The notes under the pieces are model-generated. The model did no database searches and was not told the origin of the DNA. It saw only the letters and a program-made list of their open reading frames with translations. Shown here piece by piece: positions 36,090 to 45,715 of a stretch of DNA of 53,677 bases. Source of the DNA: an uncultured Erysipelotrichaceae bacterium (GTDB lineage: Bacteria > Bacillota_I > Bacilli_A > RFN20 > CAG-826); the NCBI GenBank assembly GCA_902800905.1, contig CADCGC010000006.1, positions 1 through 53,677 on the forward strand. The letters run 5' to 3'. Made by a program: the position numbers and the translations under genes. The number at the start of each line of letters is the position of its first letter. Position 1 is the stretch's first letter.

Positions 36090-37384
36090 AAGCCATAATT
36101 AACGCAAGAATATATGATTATGAAAACTACATAGAAAACGGATATGTTGTTTTCGATAAAAAAATAGTTAAAGTAGGTAAAATGTCTGAATTCAAAAATG
36201 ATGATTATAACATCATTGACGCAAACGGACAATTGCTATTGCCAAACTTTGTTTGTGCCCATTCTCATATTTACTCTATTTTTGCACGCGGTCTTTCTCT
36301 TCCATTCAATCCTAAAAACTTCCAAGAGATTTTAGATCAAATGTGGTGGAAGTTAGATTCACAAATCGATAATGAAATCACTTATTATTCTGGTATTGCC
36401 GCTGGTAGCGAATTCCTCCTCAATGGTGTAACTACGATTATTGACCATCACGCTAGTGGAGTCAATATTAAAGGGTCACTTAATTCTTTAAAGAAATCAC
36501 TTGTTAACGATTTACATTTAAGAGCGGCTCTTTGCTTTGAAAGTAGTGATCGTTTCCCAATTAATGACTGTATAAGTGAAAATATTTCGTTCTATAAAAG
36601 GAATAAGATGAATCATGTATGCGGACTATTTGGCATGCACGCATCAATGTCACTAAGTGATAAGAGTCTAAAAATGATTTCTAAAAAGCTTGGAGATGCC
36701 CCTATCCACATCCATGTTGCAGAGAGTGAAATGGATGAGGAAGATTCATATCATACACATAATATGAACATCATATCTAGGCTTGATAAGTTTAATCTTA
36801 TCAATAAAGATTCACTTATTGTGCATGGTGTACACATAAATGATGAAGAACTAGATATCGTTAAGCAAAGAAATGCATATATGGTTGTTAATACAACAAG
36901 CAACTTAAACAACGCTGTTGGAATCCCCGATATCAAAAACTATTTAAAACACGGAATTCCAGTCATGGTTGGTAATGATGGCCTTAGTAGTTCTATGGCA
37001 ACAGAATATTTAAATGCTTATTATCTAACTCATTTAAGAAATAGTAGCCCAACCGCTATGGGATTAGGTGAGATTGTTGATATAATCAATAATGCCTATG
37101 AATACGTTGGCCGTCGTTTCGGTGTAAATATTGGAAAGATAAAAGAATCTTTTGTTTCTGATTTTATGCTTGTTCCATATACACCATTCACTAAGATGAA
37201 CTCTTCAAATGCCTTTGGACATATCTTCTTCGGACTATTCCCTAATTTCAAACCAAGAGATGTATATGTTGATGGAATGAGGCTTGTTAGAAATGGCGAA
37301 TTGACCTCAAAGAAAGCAAAACAACTATTAATTGAATCAAGAGAATATAGTGACAAACTTTGGAAAAAAATTAAGGAGATTTAA
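36086..37384 (+). CDS. ssnA: Putative aminohydrolase SsnA
   Basis: The 432-residue amidohydrolase of the SsnA group is found in purine-degradation and selenium-linked hydroxylase clusters. Metal ligands are the HSH of CAHSHIYS near residue 58, the His of HVAESEMDE, the His of VHGVHIND and the Asp of GNDGLSS. Related enzymes deaminate guanine-type or atrazine-type rings; SsnA's substrate is not settled. It overlaps hydA by 4 nt, and the PreA-like start follows its TAA by one base. Confidence 0.9.
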   Translation: MKAIINARIYDYENYIENGYVVFDKKIVKVGKMSEFKNDDYNIIDANGQLLLPNFVCAHSHIYSIFARGLSLPFNPKNFQEILDQMWWKLDSQIDNEITYYSGIAAGSEFLLNGVTTIIDHHASGVNIKGSLNSLKKSLVNDLHLRAALCFESSDRFPINDCISENISFYKRNKMNHVCGLFGMHASMSLSDKSLKMISKKLGDAPIHIHVAESEMDEEDSYHTHNMNIISRLDKFNLINKDSLIVHGVHINDEELDIVKQRNAYMVVNTTSNLNNAVGIPDIKNYLKHGIPVMVGNDGLSSSMATEYLNAYYLTHLRNSSPTAMGLGEIVDIINNAYEYVGRRFGVNIGKIKESFVSDFMLVPYTPFTKMNSSNAFGHIFFGLFPNFKPRDVYVDGMRLVRNGELTSKKAKQLLIESREYSDKLWKKIKEI

Positions 37385-37385
37385 G

Positions 37386-38471
37386 ATGGATTTAAGTACA
37401 AAATTTGATGGATTAACCCTAAAGAACCCGCTTATGCCTGCTGCTGGACCGCTTGTTGGTGATGCAGAAAAATTGCTTTGGTTGAAGGACCAAGGATTAG
37501 GTGGATTAGTGGCAAAAACAATCTCAACAAAAGACGCTCATATTCCCCATCCATGTATTATTGGAGAAGGGAATAACGCTATTTTCAACTGTGAGTTATG
37601 GACTGAATATCCAAAAGAAAAATGGATCAACGAATTTTTACCAGAACTCAAAGCTAAGAAAGGAGATACACCTCTTATTCTTTCTGTTGGCTATACCAAA
37701 GAAGATATGGAAGTACTCATTCCTTTATTAGATGAATTCGCTGATGCATTTGAAGTTAGCTGTCATTATGTTGGAACAGATCACGAAAAGATGGGTGAAG
37801 TTGTTAGAACAATTAGAAGTTTAACTTCTAAACCTTTCTATATGAAAATTTCACCACACATTCCTGATCCAGCAGGATTTGCACACACCATTAAACAAAA
37901 TGGCGCTAATGGTGTTGTAGCCATTAATTCTCTTGGACCAAGTATGGTTATCGATGTTGAAAAACGTCAAATGGCGTGTTCAAACGACAAAGGATTTGTG
38001 TGGATGAGCGGACCAGTAGTTAAACCTCTTGCCTTAGCAACAGTCTACACAATCAAACAAGCCGAACCATCATTAACAGTTATCGGTGTTGGTGGTGTTG
38101 CTTCTGCTAAAGATGTCATCGAATTCCTTTTAGCGGGTGCCTCCGCAGTAGGAATGCTCTCTGCTCCAATGCTTAGAGGAAAAGAACTATACGCTAAAAT
38201 CATCGCTGATCTTCCAAAAGAATTAGAGAAATATGGATTTAAGTCAGTTCAAGATGTTATTAATACTCAATTAAAGAACGCAGTTACTTATGAACACGAT
38301 ATGCCAAGTGTGGATGCTTCAAAGTGTTCACATTGCCAATTATGCGCAAGAAACTGCCCATATTTCGCAATTGATATGGATGAGAACCGTGTTCCTAAGT
38401 TCAATCCTAATAAATGTTTTAGATGTGGATTATGTGCATCTAAGTGTCCTGTTAAGGCAATTAAGTTTTAG
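37386..38471 (+). CDS. PreA-like FMN/iron-sulfur dihydropyrimidine dehydrogenase-family protein
   Basis: The 361-residue protein has a dihydroorotate dehydrogenase-type FMN barrel (about residues 1-300; LKNPLMPAAGPL, GLVAKTIS, the KIS-containing strand near residue 160 and the late GVGGVASAKDV FMN phosphate motif). A C-terminal pair of 4Fe-4S clusters follows (CSHCQLCARNC and CFRCGLCASKC, about 316-358). This is the PreA/DPD C-terminal layout. The NADH-binding partner PreT is absent. YgfK, the large oxidoreductase normally present in such operons, is also absent and includes a related region, so this protein may replace it. A GGAG site overlaps the ssnA end. Confidence 0.85.
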   Translation: MDLSTKFDGLTLKNPLMPAAGPLVGDAEKLLWLKDQGLGGLVAKTISTKDAHIPHPCIIGEGNNAIFNCELWTEYPKEKWINEFLPELKAKKGDTPLILSVGYTKEDMEVLIPLLDEFADAFEVSCHYVGTDHEKMGEVVRTIRSLTSKPFYMKISPHIPDPAGFAHTIKQNGANGVVAINSLGPSMVIDVEKRQMACSNDKGFVWMSGPVVKPLALATVYTIKQAEPSLTVIGVGGVASAKDVIEFLLAGASAVGMLSAPMLRGKELYAKIIADLPKELEKYGFKSVQDVINTQLKNAVTYEHDMPSVDASKCSHCQLCARNCPYFAIDMDENRVPKFNPNKCFRCGLCASKCPVKAIKF

Positions 38472-38476
38472 TTATT

Positions 38477-40570
38477 ATGCTTCCAAAATATAATACATCA
38501 GTTAAAAAAGTAGATAACGAAGAGAAGATGTCTGGAATGGCCATCTTCACTGGCGATATCCGTATGGATGACGCCCTTTTCGCCATCCCTGTTAGAAGTA
38601 CAATTTCATACGGGAAAATATTAAAGATTAATGTCCCAGGATTACCAAAAGGATATTATTTCGTTTCTGCAAAAGACATTGTCAAAGAAAATGTGTGCAA
38701 TATCATCGCTTCTGATTGGCCTGTTTTCGCTGATAAAGAAACACATTATAAAGGTGAAACCATAGGTTTAATTGTCGGACCAGACAAAAAGATTGCTATC
38801 GACCTAGCCACAATGGTTCACGCTGAATATGAAGAATATGAACCGGTCTATGAAATGAAAAATAGTTATGTTCATAAAGAATTCAATAAAGGCAATCCAG
38901 GATTATTTAAAAATGCTACTAAAGTATTTAGTGAATCATTTGAGACTGGATACCAAGAACAAATATATTTAGAGCCTCAAGGAATGCTTATGTGGCTTGA
39001 AGACAAAAAGATTGTCATTAAAGCCTCGATGCAATGTCCGTTCTATATCAAGAACGCTGTTGTTAGAACGTTAGGATGCAAACCAGAAAAAGTTAGAGTT
39101 ATACAACCTGCTGTTGGTGGTGCTTTTGGCGGAAAAGAACATTACCCATCTTTGATGGCGGCTCAACTTGCTACCGCAATTGTTAAGATTAAAAAACCAA
39201 TTAAGATGATCTTTGATAGAAAAGAAGACATCACATTTACCACCAAGAGACATCCAAGTAAAACCGAGATTTCAGCATACATGGATAAAAACGATAATAT
39301 CATTGGAGTGAAAATCCATGTTGGTATTGATGGTGGTGCTTATGTTGGATGCTCAATGGTTGTTTTAGCTAGAGCCTTAATTGCGTGCACCAATACATAT
39401 ACATTTGATAATGTTGCTGTTACTGGTGATGCATATTGTACAAACAAAGTTCCGAGTGCAGCGTTTAGAGGATTTGGTTCTCCACAATCAATCTACGCTA
39501 TGGAGATGTTTATTAACCATTTAGCGGACTTCCTACACGTTAAACCATTAGAATTACGTAATAAATATCTTGTTAAAACAGGTGATATAACATCCACAAA
39601 CGGAATATTCAGAGACAAAATCATTCTTAAAGAACTCATGGACAAAGCTATGGAAATGAGCGACTACAAACGCAAGTTAGAAGAATATTCCAAACCTGGT
39701 TCATATCGCGGAATCGGGATGTCGACTTTCTTACACGGATGTGGATTTACTGGTAGTGGAGAAAGCACAATCATTAACGCTCAACTAAGAATTAAAAAAG
39801 ATAAGAATGGAATAGTAACTTTCTATACTTCTCAAGTCGATTTTGGTCAAGGAAATAAAACCACTCTTAAGAGAATAGTGGTCGATACATTAGGAATTCC
39901 AGAAGACCACGTCATTTATGACGCACCTGACACTGATGAGACGTTATCAACGGGTCCTACTGCTGCTAGTAGGACGATAATAATCGTTGGTGGACTTGCT
40001 GCTAAAGCCGCTCAGCACTTAAAAGAAATCTGGAAAGATGGGGAAGAACAAGAAATTGTTGAACCATATGTTGGACCAAGTTATATCAAATGGGATGACG
40101 ACACTATGCAAGGCGATGCCTATCCAGGATATGCTTGGGGTGTTAATATCGTTGAAGTTAGCGTTGATCCAATCACTTACGAAGTAACTATTGAACACTG
40201 CTGGTCGACATATGATGTTGGACACGCAATTGATGAAAGAATATTAATCGGACAAGCCGATGGTGGTCTTGCTCAAGCATTAGGCTGGGCATATTTAGAA
40301 AAAGAAGTTATGGAAAATGGTGTATTTAAGCAAAAGACACTTAGTGACTATGTCATTCCAACAATGGTTGACCTTCCACAAATGGAAACAGCGATTATTG
40401 ATAACCCATTCCCTTATGGCGCTTTTGGGGCAAAAGGGGCTGGAGAATTGACATTTGCTGGAGGAGCACCTGCGTTCTGCCTTGCTGTTGAACAAGCAAT
40501 AAATAGAAAGATACACAAAATACCTGCCACACCTGAATATATCATGGAGTTAATCGAAAATGGAGATTAA
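38477..40570 (+). CDS. Molybdenum hydroxylase 2, catalytic Mo subunit (purine/xanthine type)
   Basis: The 697-residue catalytic subunit keeps all key xanthine dehydrogenase residues: E221 in VGGAFGGKE (bovine Glu802), R299 in VVLARAL (bovine Arg880, the same 78-residue spacing), R331 in AFRGFG (bovine Arg912), the QVDFGQGN motif, and the base E657 in GAGELTF (bovine Glu1261). It is therefore the better candidate in this window for hydroxylating hypoxanthine or xanthine. It overlaps the 2Fe-2S gene by 11 nt. Confidence 0.93.
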   Translation: MLPKYNTSVKKVDNEEKMSGMAIFTGDIRMDDALFAIPVRSTISYGKILKINVPGLPKGYYFVSAKDIVKENVCNIIASDWPVFADKETHYKGETIGLIVGPDKKIAIDLATMVHAEYEEYEPVYEMKNSYVHKEFNKGNPGLFKNATKVFSESFETGYQEQIYLEPQGMLMWLEDKKIVIKASMQCPFYIKNAVVRTLGCKPEKVRVIQPAVGGAFGGKEHYPSLMAAQLATAIVKIKKPIKMIFDRKEDITFTTKRHPSKTEISAYMDKNDNIIGVKIHVGIDGGAYVGCSMVVLARALIACTNTYTFDNVAVTGDAYCTNKVPSAAFRGFGSPQSIYAMEMFINHLADFLHVKPLELRNKYLVKTGDITSTNGIFRDKIILKELMDKAMEMSDYKRKLEEYSKPGSYRGIGMSTFLHGCGFTGSGESTIINAQLRIKKDKNGIVTFYTSQVDFGQGNKTTLKRIVVDTLGIPEDHVIYDAPDTDETLSTGPTAASRTIIIVGGLAAKAAQHLKEIWKDGEEQEIVEPYVGPSYIKWDDDTMQGDAYPGYAWGVNIVEVSVDPITYEVTIEHCWSTYDVGHAIDERILIGQADGGLAQALGWAYLEKEVMENGVFKQKTLSDYVIPTMVDLPQMETAIIDNPFPYGAFGAKGAGELTFAGGAPAFCLAVEQAINRKIHKIPATPEYIMELIENGD

Positions 40571-41027
40571 GTTTAAATTAAACGGAGTAGAAACGTGTGT
40601 TGATGTTAATCCATCAATGCGTCTTTTAGATGTTATTAGAGATATCTGTCACTTAACCGGCACAAAAGAAGGGTGTGGAGAAGGTGAATGTGGAGCGTGC
40701 ACAGTTTTAGTTAACGATGAACCTTACAATTCATGTCTAACACCTATTATTAATATTAATAATAAAGAAGTTATTACTATTGAAGGTTTTAGAGAAACAA
40801 AAGCCTATAGAGTTATCGCTGATGCATTTGCAGAAATGGGTGGTAGTCAATGTGGATTCTGCACTCCTGGAATGATTTTAGCGAGCTACGCTGTTCTTAA
40901 AAAGAACCCACATCCAACTGAAGAAGAAATTAGAATCGCATTATCAGGCAACTTATGTAGATGTACTGGTTACCAAGCGATTGTTAACGCTGTGCTTTTA
41001 GCAAGCGAGAAAGGAATTAAGTTATGA
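40560..41027 (+). CDS. Molybdenum hydroxylase 2, 2Fe-2S subunit
   Basis: The 155-residue protein has the canonical motifs CGEGECGACTV, a later Cys (NSCLTP), CGFCTPGM and LCRCTGY for two 2Fe-2S clusters. It is more typical than the hydroxylase 1 homologue. It starts inside the end of the Mo-subunit gene and overlaps the FAD-subunit gene by 4 nt (ATGA), so the three subunits are translationally coupled. Confidence 0.96.
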   Translation: MEIKFKLNGVETCVDVNPSMRLLDVIRDICHLTGTKEGCGEGECGACTVLVNDEPYNSCLTPIININNKEVITIEGFRETKAYRVIADAFAEMGGSQCGFCTPGMILASYAVLKKNPHPTEEEIRIALSGNLCRCTGYQAIVNAVLLASEKGIKL

Positions 41028-41875
41028 TTAGACACTTTGTTCCTGCCTCACTAGAGGAAGCATTAAGAATTATTAATAAAAACAATTGTTACATCATGAG
41101 TGGTGGAACAGATTTAATGGTTCAAAAACACGTTAGCACTGGACTACTTCCTAACTTCGATAGAAGCGTTCTATATGTGATGGGATTAAAAGAACTCGAC
41201 TATATCAAAAATGAAAGTGATGGCAGCGTTTCTATTGGCGCGACTACTAGATTTGTTGATATTGAGAAGTCTGAGTTAGTTCCAGAAATCTACAAAAAAG
41301 TCATTAGAGAAATCGCTTCTCCAAATATTAGAAACATGGCAACGATGACTGGCAATATCGCTAACGCATCACCAGCTGGAGATAGCATTGTTCCACTCGT
41401 TTTGAATGATGCTTATGTTGTCTTATCTTCGCTTAATGGAGAGAGAAAAGTTCCGGTCAAAGACTTCGTTCTAGGTGTTAGAAAAACTGATCGAAAAAAT
41501 GAAGAAATTATTACAAAAATCGTACTTTTGCCACAAAATCTCAAATATTTTTATAGAAAAGTCGGTTCTAGAAAAGCCGAATCAATCACCAAAGTTTCCT
41601 TCTTAGGTGCCTATCGAATTGAAAACAATATCATCAAAGATTTCCGTGTTGCTTTCGGTAGTGTTTCTATCAAAGTTGTGAGAAATCTTGAAGTTGAAAA
41701 TAAATACAAAAACATAAAAGCCAGTGAACTAAATATTGATGAAGTGATTAAGGATTATTCTCCACTCGTCACTCCAATCACTGACCAAAGAAGCAATAAA
41801 GAATATCGTCATAAAGTCGCGATGAATTTATTACGAAAATTCTTAGAAGAAATTAAAGGAGGTCAAAATGAATAA
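41024..41875 (+). CDS. Molybdenum hydroxylase 2, FAD-binding subunit
   Basis: The 283-residue subunit has the FAD motifs SGGTDLMVQ near residue 26 and NIRNMATMTGNIANASPAGD near residue 103, both close to consensus, and a CO-dehydrogenase flavoprotein-type C-terminal domain. It completes the Mo/2Fe-2S/FAD trimer of hydroxylase 2, whose gene order (Mo, FeS, FAD) is the reverse of hydroxylase 1 (FAD, FeS, Mo). It overlaps the next gene by 8 nt. Confidence 0.94.
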   Translation: MIRHFVPASLEEALRIINKNNCYIMSGGTDLMVQKHVSTGLLPNFDRSVLYVMGLKELDYIKNESDGSVSIGATTRFVDIEKSELVPEIYKKVIREIASPNIRNMATMTGNIANASPAGDSIVPLVLNDAYVVLSSLNGERKVPVKDFVLGVRKTDRKNEEIITKIVLLPQNLKYFYRKVGSRKAESITKVSFLGAYRIENNIIKDFRVAFGSVSIKVVRNLEVENKYKNIKASELNIDEVIKDYSPLVTPITDQRSNKEYRHKVAMNLLRKFLEEIKGGQNE

Positions 41876-43115
41876 ATATATTCGTGGGTATCGCTGCACA
41901 GTGTGTGGAAAGTTCTTTGAAACAAAAGAAGCAATGATGACTTGTCCTGACTGTGGAGAAAAAGGAATTCTTGATGTCGAATATGATTATGAAGAGCTCA
42001 AAAATGTATTAACTAAAGAATATTTTGAGAAAAATCGTAATTATTCAATGTGGAGATACGCTCCTCTTATGGGAATTGAAGAAGATCACATTGATAAGAT
42101 GTTAAGAATTGGATGGACCCCTTTAGTTAAATCATTCAATTTATCAAAAGAATTAGGATTAAAAGAATTATATATCAAAGATGATGGGCTTAATCCTAGT
42201 GGAAGTAGCAAAGATAGAGCTAGTGGAGTTGCAGTACTCAAAGCGATTGAAGCAGGAGCGAAAGTTATCTCTTGCTCATCTACTGGAAACGCTGCAAGTA
42301 GCTGTGCTTGTCACGCCGCTCATATGGGACTTCCTGCTGTCATTTTTGTTCCTAAACGTGCTCCAATTGGAAAATTAACTCAAATTTCATTATATGGAGC
42401 AACCTTAGTGGTCGTTGACGGAGACTATAAAGCGGCGTTCCGCCTCTCTAAAGACGCCATTAATAAATATGGTTGGTATAACCGTAACGCTGCAATTAAT
42501 CCATTCATGATTGAAGGAAAGAAAACTGTTTCCCTAGAAATTGCAGAACAACTTAATTTCAAACCTACTGATTGGGTAGTTGTCTCCGTTGGAGATGGCT
42601 GCACTGTTGGAGGTGTATATAAAGGCTTCTATGAATTACAACAATTGGGCCTAGTTGAAAAGGTTCCAAGAATTCTAGGAGTGCAATCAGAAGGGTGTGA
42701 ACCATTCGTTGTTGCAAGTAGAGAACATCGACCTCTACAAGAATGCGAAGAGAACACCATCGCTGATAGTATTGCTGTAGGCATTCCTCGTAATCCTCTC
42801 AAGGCTCTTAGAGCAATTGAAAACTCTAATGGAAGATGGATTAGTGTTCCTGATAGTGAAATCATTGACGCAATGTCGCTATTAGGAAGAACTGAAGGAA
42901 TATTTGGAGAACCTGCCGCTGTTGCTTCTCTAGCAGGCTTAAGAAAAGCCATAAAAGAAGGAATTATTGGTAAAGATGAAAGTGTTACAGTCATCATTAC
43001 TGGTAACGGCCTAAAAGATCCAAATAACGCTCAAAAGGCAATCGCAAAACCAGAACTAATGGAGCCAAATATTAACAAGTTAGACATTTACTTAAAAGAA
43101 AAAGGAGTAATTTAG
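41868..43115 (+). CDS. Threonine synthase-like PLP enzyme with N-terminal zinc ribbon
   Basis: The 415-residue fold-type-II PLP protein carries a zinc ribbon (CTVC...CPDC, residues 10-27). The PLP lysine is in PSGSSKDRA near residue 110; the phosphate-binding loop is SSTGNAASS and a late ITGNGLKD follows. It resembles threonine synthase, but it lies between a molybdenum hydroxylase and YgeY, with no threonine pathway gene nearby. A role in lyase or replacement chemistry on an amino-acid-like purine breakdown product is inference. An AAAGGAGG ribosome site lies 6 nt before the ATG. Confidence 0.85.
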   Translation: MNKYIRGYRCTVCGKFFETKEAMMTCPDCGEKGILDVEYDYEELKNVLTKEYFEKNRNYSMWRYAPLMGIEEDHIDKMLRIGWTPLVKSFNLSKELGLKELYIKDDGLNPSGSSKDRASGVAVLKAIEAGAKVISCSSTGNAASSCACHAAHMGLPAVIFVPKRAPIGKLTQISLYGATLVVVDGDYKAAFRLSKDAINKYGWYNRNAAINPFMIEGKKTVSLEIAEQLNFKPTDWVVVSVGDGCTVGGVYKGFYELQQLGLVEKVPRILGVQSEGCEPFVVASREHRPLQECEENTIADSIAVGIPRNPLKALRAIENSNGRWISVPDSEIIDAMSLLGRTEGIFGEPAAVASLAGLRKAIKEGIIGKDESVTVIITGNGLKDPNNAQKAIAKPELMEPNINKLDIYLKEKGVI

Positions 43116-43118
43116 AAT

Positions 43119-44486
43119 ATGTCAAAAATCCCATTTGGTCCAACATATGATGAAATGTTGAACCCAAACCATCAAGACCCAGAGGTGAGAAAAGCTGCTT
43201 TAAAAGCAAAGTCTGAAAACGAATTAGATCCAATCAATCTTTTCAACATCACCTGGAAGAATGAAAACAACGAAGTTAACAAGATTGTTCTTCCAAAAGA
43301 ATTAACAGGTGTTGAGGCTAACATCGTTGTTTTACTAGGAAAATATTTCCCAAGCGGAAGCCACAAAGTTGGTCCTGCCTACTCAACATTAATTGAAGGA
43401 TGTGTTGATAAGGAAATCATCCCAGGCAAGCACACAATCTTAGGACCAAGCACTGGTAACTTTGGTATCGGAGTTAGTTATATAACTAACTTAATGAAAT
43501 ATGATGCGATTGTTATCATGCCAGACAATATGTCCAAAGAGAGATATGAAAGAATCGCTAAATATGGCGCGAAACTTGATTTAACTCCAGGTAGCGAATC
43601 TGATGTTATTCTTACTCTTGAAAGAACATATGAATTAAAGAAAGATCCAAAGAATAGAACATTAGCTCAATTCGAATTATTACCAAACTATCGTTTCCAT
43701 AGACACGTTACAGGTTATAGCTGTGTTGAAGCAGTTAAAGGAATTGGTAATGAAAGAGTTGCTTGTTTCTGTAGCGCTCCGGGAAGTGCTGGAACATTAG
43801 CGGCTGGTGATCAAATTAAAGCTGTCTTCCCAGAATGTAAGATTGTCGCTCTTGAACCACATGAATGTTCAACCCTCACTAATGGTGGTCGTGGACAACA
43901 TAGAATTGAAGGTATCGGTGACAAGATGTGTACCTTAATTCATAACGTCTTAACAACCGACTTCATCACTCAAATTGTTGATGATGATTGTGTTAGAGGA
44001 CTCGAAGTAATTCACGAAGGTACAGACATCTTAGTGGAACACGGAATTGATCGTAAACTTGCAGAAAGTCTCACCAATTTGTTCGGTGTCTCTGGAATTT
44101 GTAATATTTTAGGCGCCATCAAAATGGCTAAATATCTCAAACTCGGACCACAAGATAATGTCGTTACTATCGCCACTGATAGCTTCGATAGATATGACTC
44201 CGTTATTCAAAATTTAAAAGAAAGAGAACTTGAAGTTTCTCATAATGTTTTAGAAAGATGGTTTGAAGATGTCTTTATGGGCGCAGATACATCTAGAGTT
44301 TTAGATACACGTGGTGATGAAGCCAAAGAAAAACTTTTTGCTCAAAAAGAAAGAGACTGGTTACCATTTGGTTATTCTAAAGAATACCTTGATAGCATGA
44401 AAGTCATGTCCTTTTGGGACAATGAATATAATAAGATTCATGAATACGATGAAAAGATTAAAGCAATGAGAGGTAAGGAAATCTAA
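43119..44486 (+). CDS. Fold-type-II PLP enzyme, cysteine synthase/lyase-like
   Basis: The 455-residue protein has the PLP lysine in SGSHKVGPA near residue 85, the loop [10 protein letters not shown] near residue 110 and the glycine-rich [12 protein letters not shown] near residue 220. The long C-terminal extension (about residues 380-455, ending [10 protein letters not shown]) is not typical of cysteine synthase. It is not recognisable as YgeX (diaminopropionate ammonia-lyase), which would be expected in this cluster. Together with the neighbouring threonine-synthase-like enzyme it may provide the equivalent elimination step. It starts 3 nt after that gene. Confidence 0.82.
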   Translation: MSKIPFGPTYDEMLNPNHQDPEVRKAALKAKSENELDPINLFNITWKNENNEVNKIVLPKELTGVEANIVVLLGKYFPSGSHKVGPAYSTLIEGCVDKEIIPGKHTILGPSTGNFGIGVSYITNLMKYDAIVIMPDNMSKERYERIAKYGAKLDLTPGSESDVILTLERTYELKKDPKNRTLAQFELLPNYRFHRHVTGYSCVEAVKGIGNERVACFCSAPGSAGTLAAGDQIKAVFPECKIVALEPHECSTLTNGGRGQHRIEGIGDKMCTLIHNVLTTDFITQIVDDDCVRGLEVIHEGTDILVEHGIDRKLAESLTNLFGVSGICNILGAIKMAKYLKLGPQDNVVTIATDSFDRYDSVIQNLKERELEVSHNVLERWFEDVFMGADTSRVLDTRGDEAKEKLFAQKERDWLPFGYSKEYLDSMKVMSFWDNEYNKIHEYDEKIKAMRGKEI

Positions 44487-44487
44487 C

Positions 44488-45702
44488 ATGAAAGTACCAT
44501 TTGAACAAGTATTAGAAAGAGCTCAGTTTTATAAAGCTGACATGGTCAAATTCCTTAGAGATATGGTGGCCATTCCATCAGAATCTTGTCAGGAAAAAGA
44601 AGTTGTTCTCCGTATCAAACAAGAAATGGAGAAAGTTGGATTTGATAAAGTTGTTATCGATCCAATGGGAAATATCTTAGGATATATCGGACATGGGAAA
44701 CATCTTATTGGTATGGATGCGCATATCGACACAGTCGGTATTGGCGAAATAAAAAACTGGACCTTTGATCCATATAAAGGTTTTGAAGATGATGTCCATA
44801 TTGGTGGAAGAGGCACTAGTGACCAAGAAGGTGGCATGGCCTCAATGGTCTACGCTGCTAAAATCATCAAAGATTTACATTTAGAAGATGATTACACATT
44901 AGTTATTACTGGAACAGTCCAAGAAGAAGACTGTGATGGACTTTGCTGGCAATACATTATTGAAGAAGACAAAGTCAGACCAGAATTCGTTGTTTCTACA
45001 GAACCAACAAGCTGCAGAATCTATCGTGGACATAGAGGAAGAATGGAAATTAAAGTCTCAGTTAGAGGCATTTCCTGTCACGGCTCCGCTCCTGAAAGAG
45101 GAGACAACGCCATCTATAAGATGGCACCAATCATTGAGCAAGTTAAAGAACTCAATGAAAAAGGTTTAGCGTATGACCCATTCTTGGGAAAAGGAACAGT
45201 CACTATTAGTGAAATCTTCCATAAATCACCATCCAGATGTGCAGTCGCTGACGGATGTTGGATTTCATTAGACAGAAGATTAACTGTTGGCGAAAACGAT
45301 AAGACTTCTATTGCTGAAATTGAAGCATTACCAGGAGTTCAAGCCGCAAACGCTAAAGTTGAAATGTATCGCTATGAAAGAGCGAGTTATACTGGACTTC
45401 TTTATCCAACAGAATGTTATTTCCCAACATGGGTTATTCCAGAAGAAAGTGTCTTTGTTCAATCAATGAAACAAGGATATCAAGGATTATTCAAGAAAGA
45501 TCCAGTTATTGATAAATGGACATTCTCCACTAATGGTGTTTCCATTATGGGAAGATATGGTATTCCATGTATCGGATTTGGTCCTGGTGATGAAAAAGAA
45601 GCACACGCACCAAATGAAAAAACAAGAAAAGAAGACCTTGTTATCTGTGCCGCAATGTATGCAGTACTTCCAGGTCTCTATTTAGAGAATCTAAAGAAAT
45701 AG
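44488..45702 (+). CDS. ygeY: YgeY-family M20 metallohydrolase
   Basis: The 404-residue hydrolase of the M20 amidase family has metal and catalytic motifs DAHIDTV near residue 76-82, RGTSDQEGG near residue 109 (bridging Asp), QEEDCDG near residue 150 (general base Glu-Glu) and a late [10 protein letters not shown]. It matches the YgeY family named for linkage to selenium-dependent hydroxylases and purine degradation, where it is expected to remove a ureido/carbamoyl group or hydrolyse an amide. It sits between the PLP enzyme and ygeW, as in other clusters. Confidence 0.93.
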   Translation: MKVPFEQVLERAQFYKADMVKFLRDMVAIPSESCQEKEVVLRIKQEMEKVGFDKVVIDPMGNILGYIGHGKHLIGMDAHIDTVGIGEIKNWTFDPYKGFEDDVHIGGRGTSDQEGGMASMVYAAKIIKDLHLEDDYTLVITGTVQEEDCDGLCWQYIIEEDKVRPEFVVSTEPTSCRIYRGHRGRMEIKVSVRGISCHGSAPERGDNAIYKMAPIIEQVKELNEKGLAYDPFLGKGTVTISEIFHKSPSRCAVADGCWISLDRRLTVGENDKTSIAEIEALPGVQAANAKVEMYRYERASYTGLLYPTECYFPTWVIPEESVFVQSMKQGYQGLFKKDPVIDKWTFSTNGVSIMGRYGIPCIGFGPGDEKEAHAPNEKTRKEDLVICAAMYAVLPGLYLENLKK

Positions 45703-45715
45703 GAGAATTTATTTA

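Noticed and set aside
41868..43115. Biosynthetic threonine synthase
   Set aside because: The fold and zinc ribbon fit, but there is no homoserine pathway gene nearby and the gene is embedded in the purine operon with overlaps on both sides. The name is kept only as a similarity.
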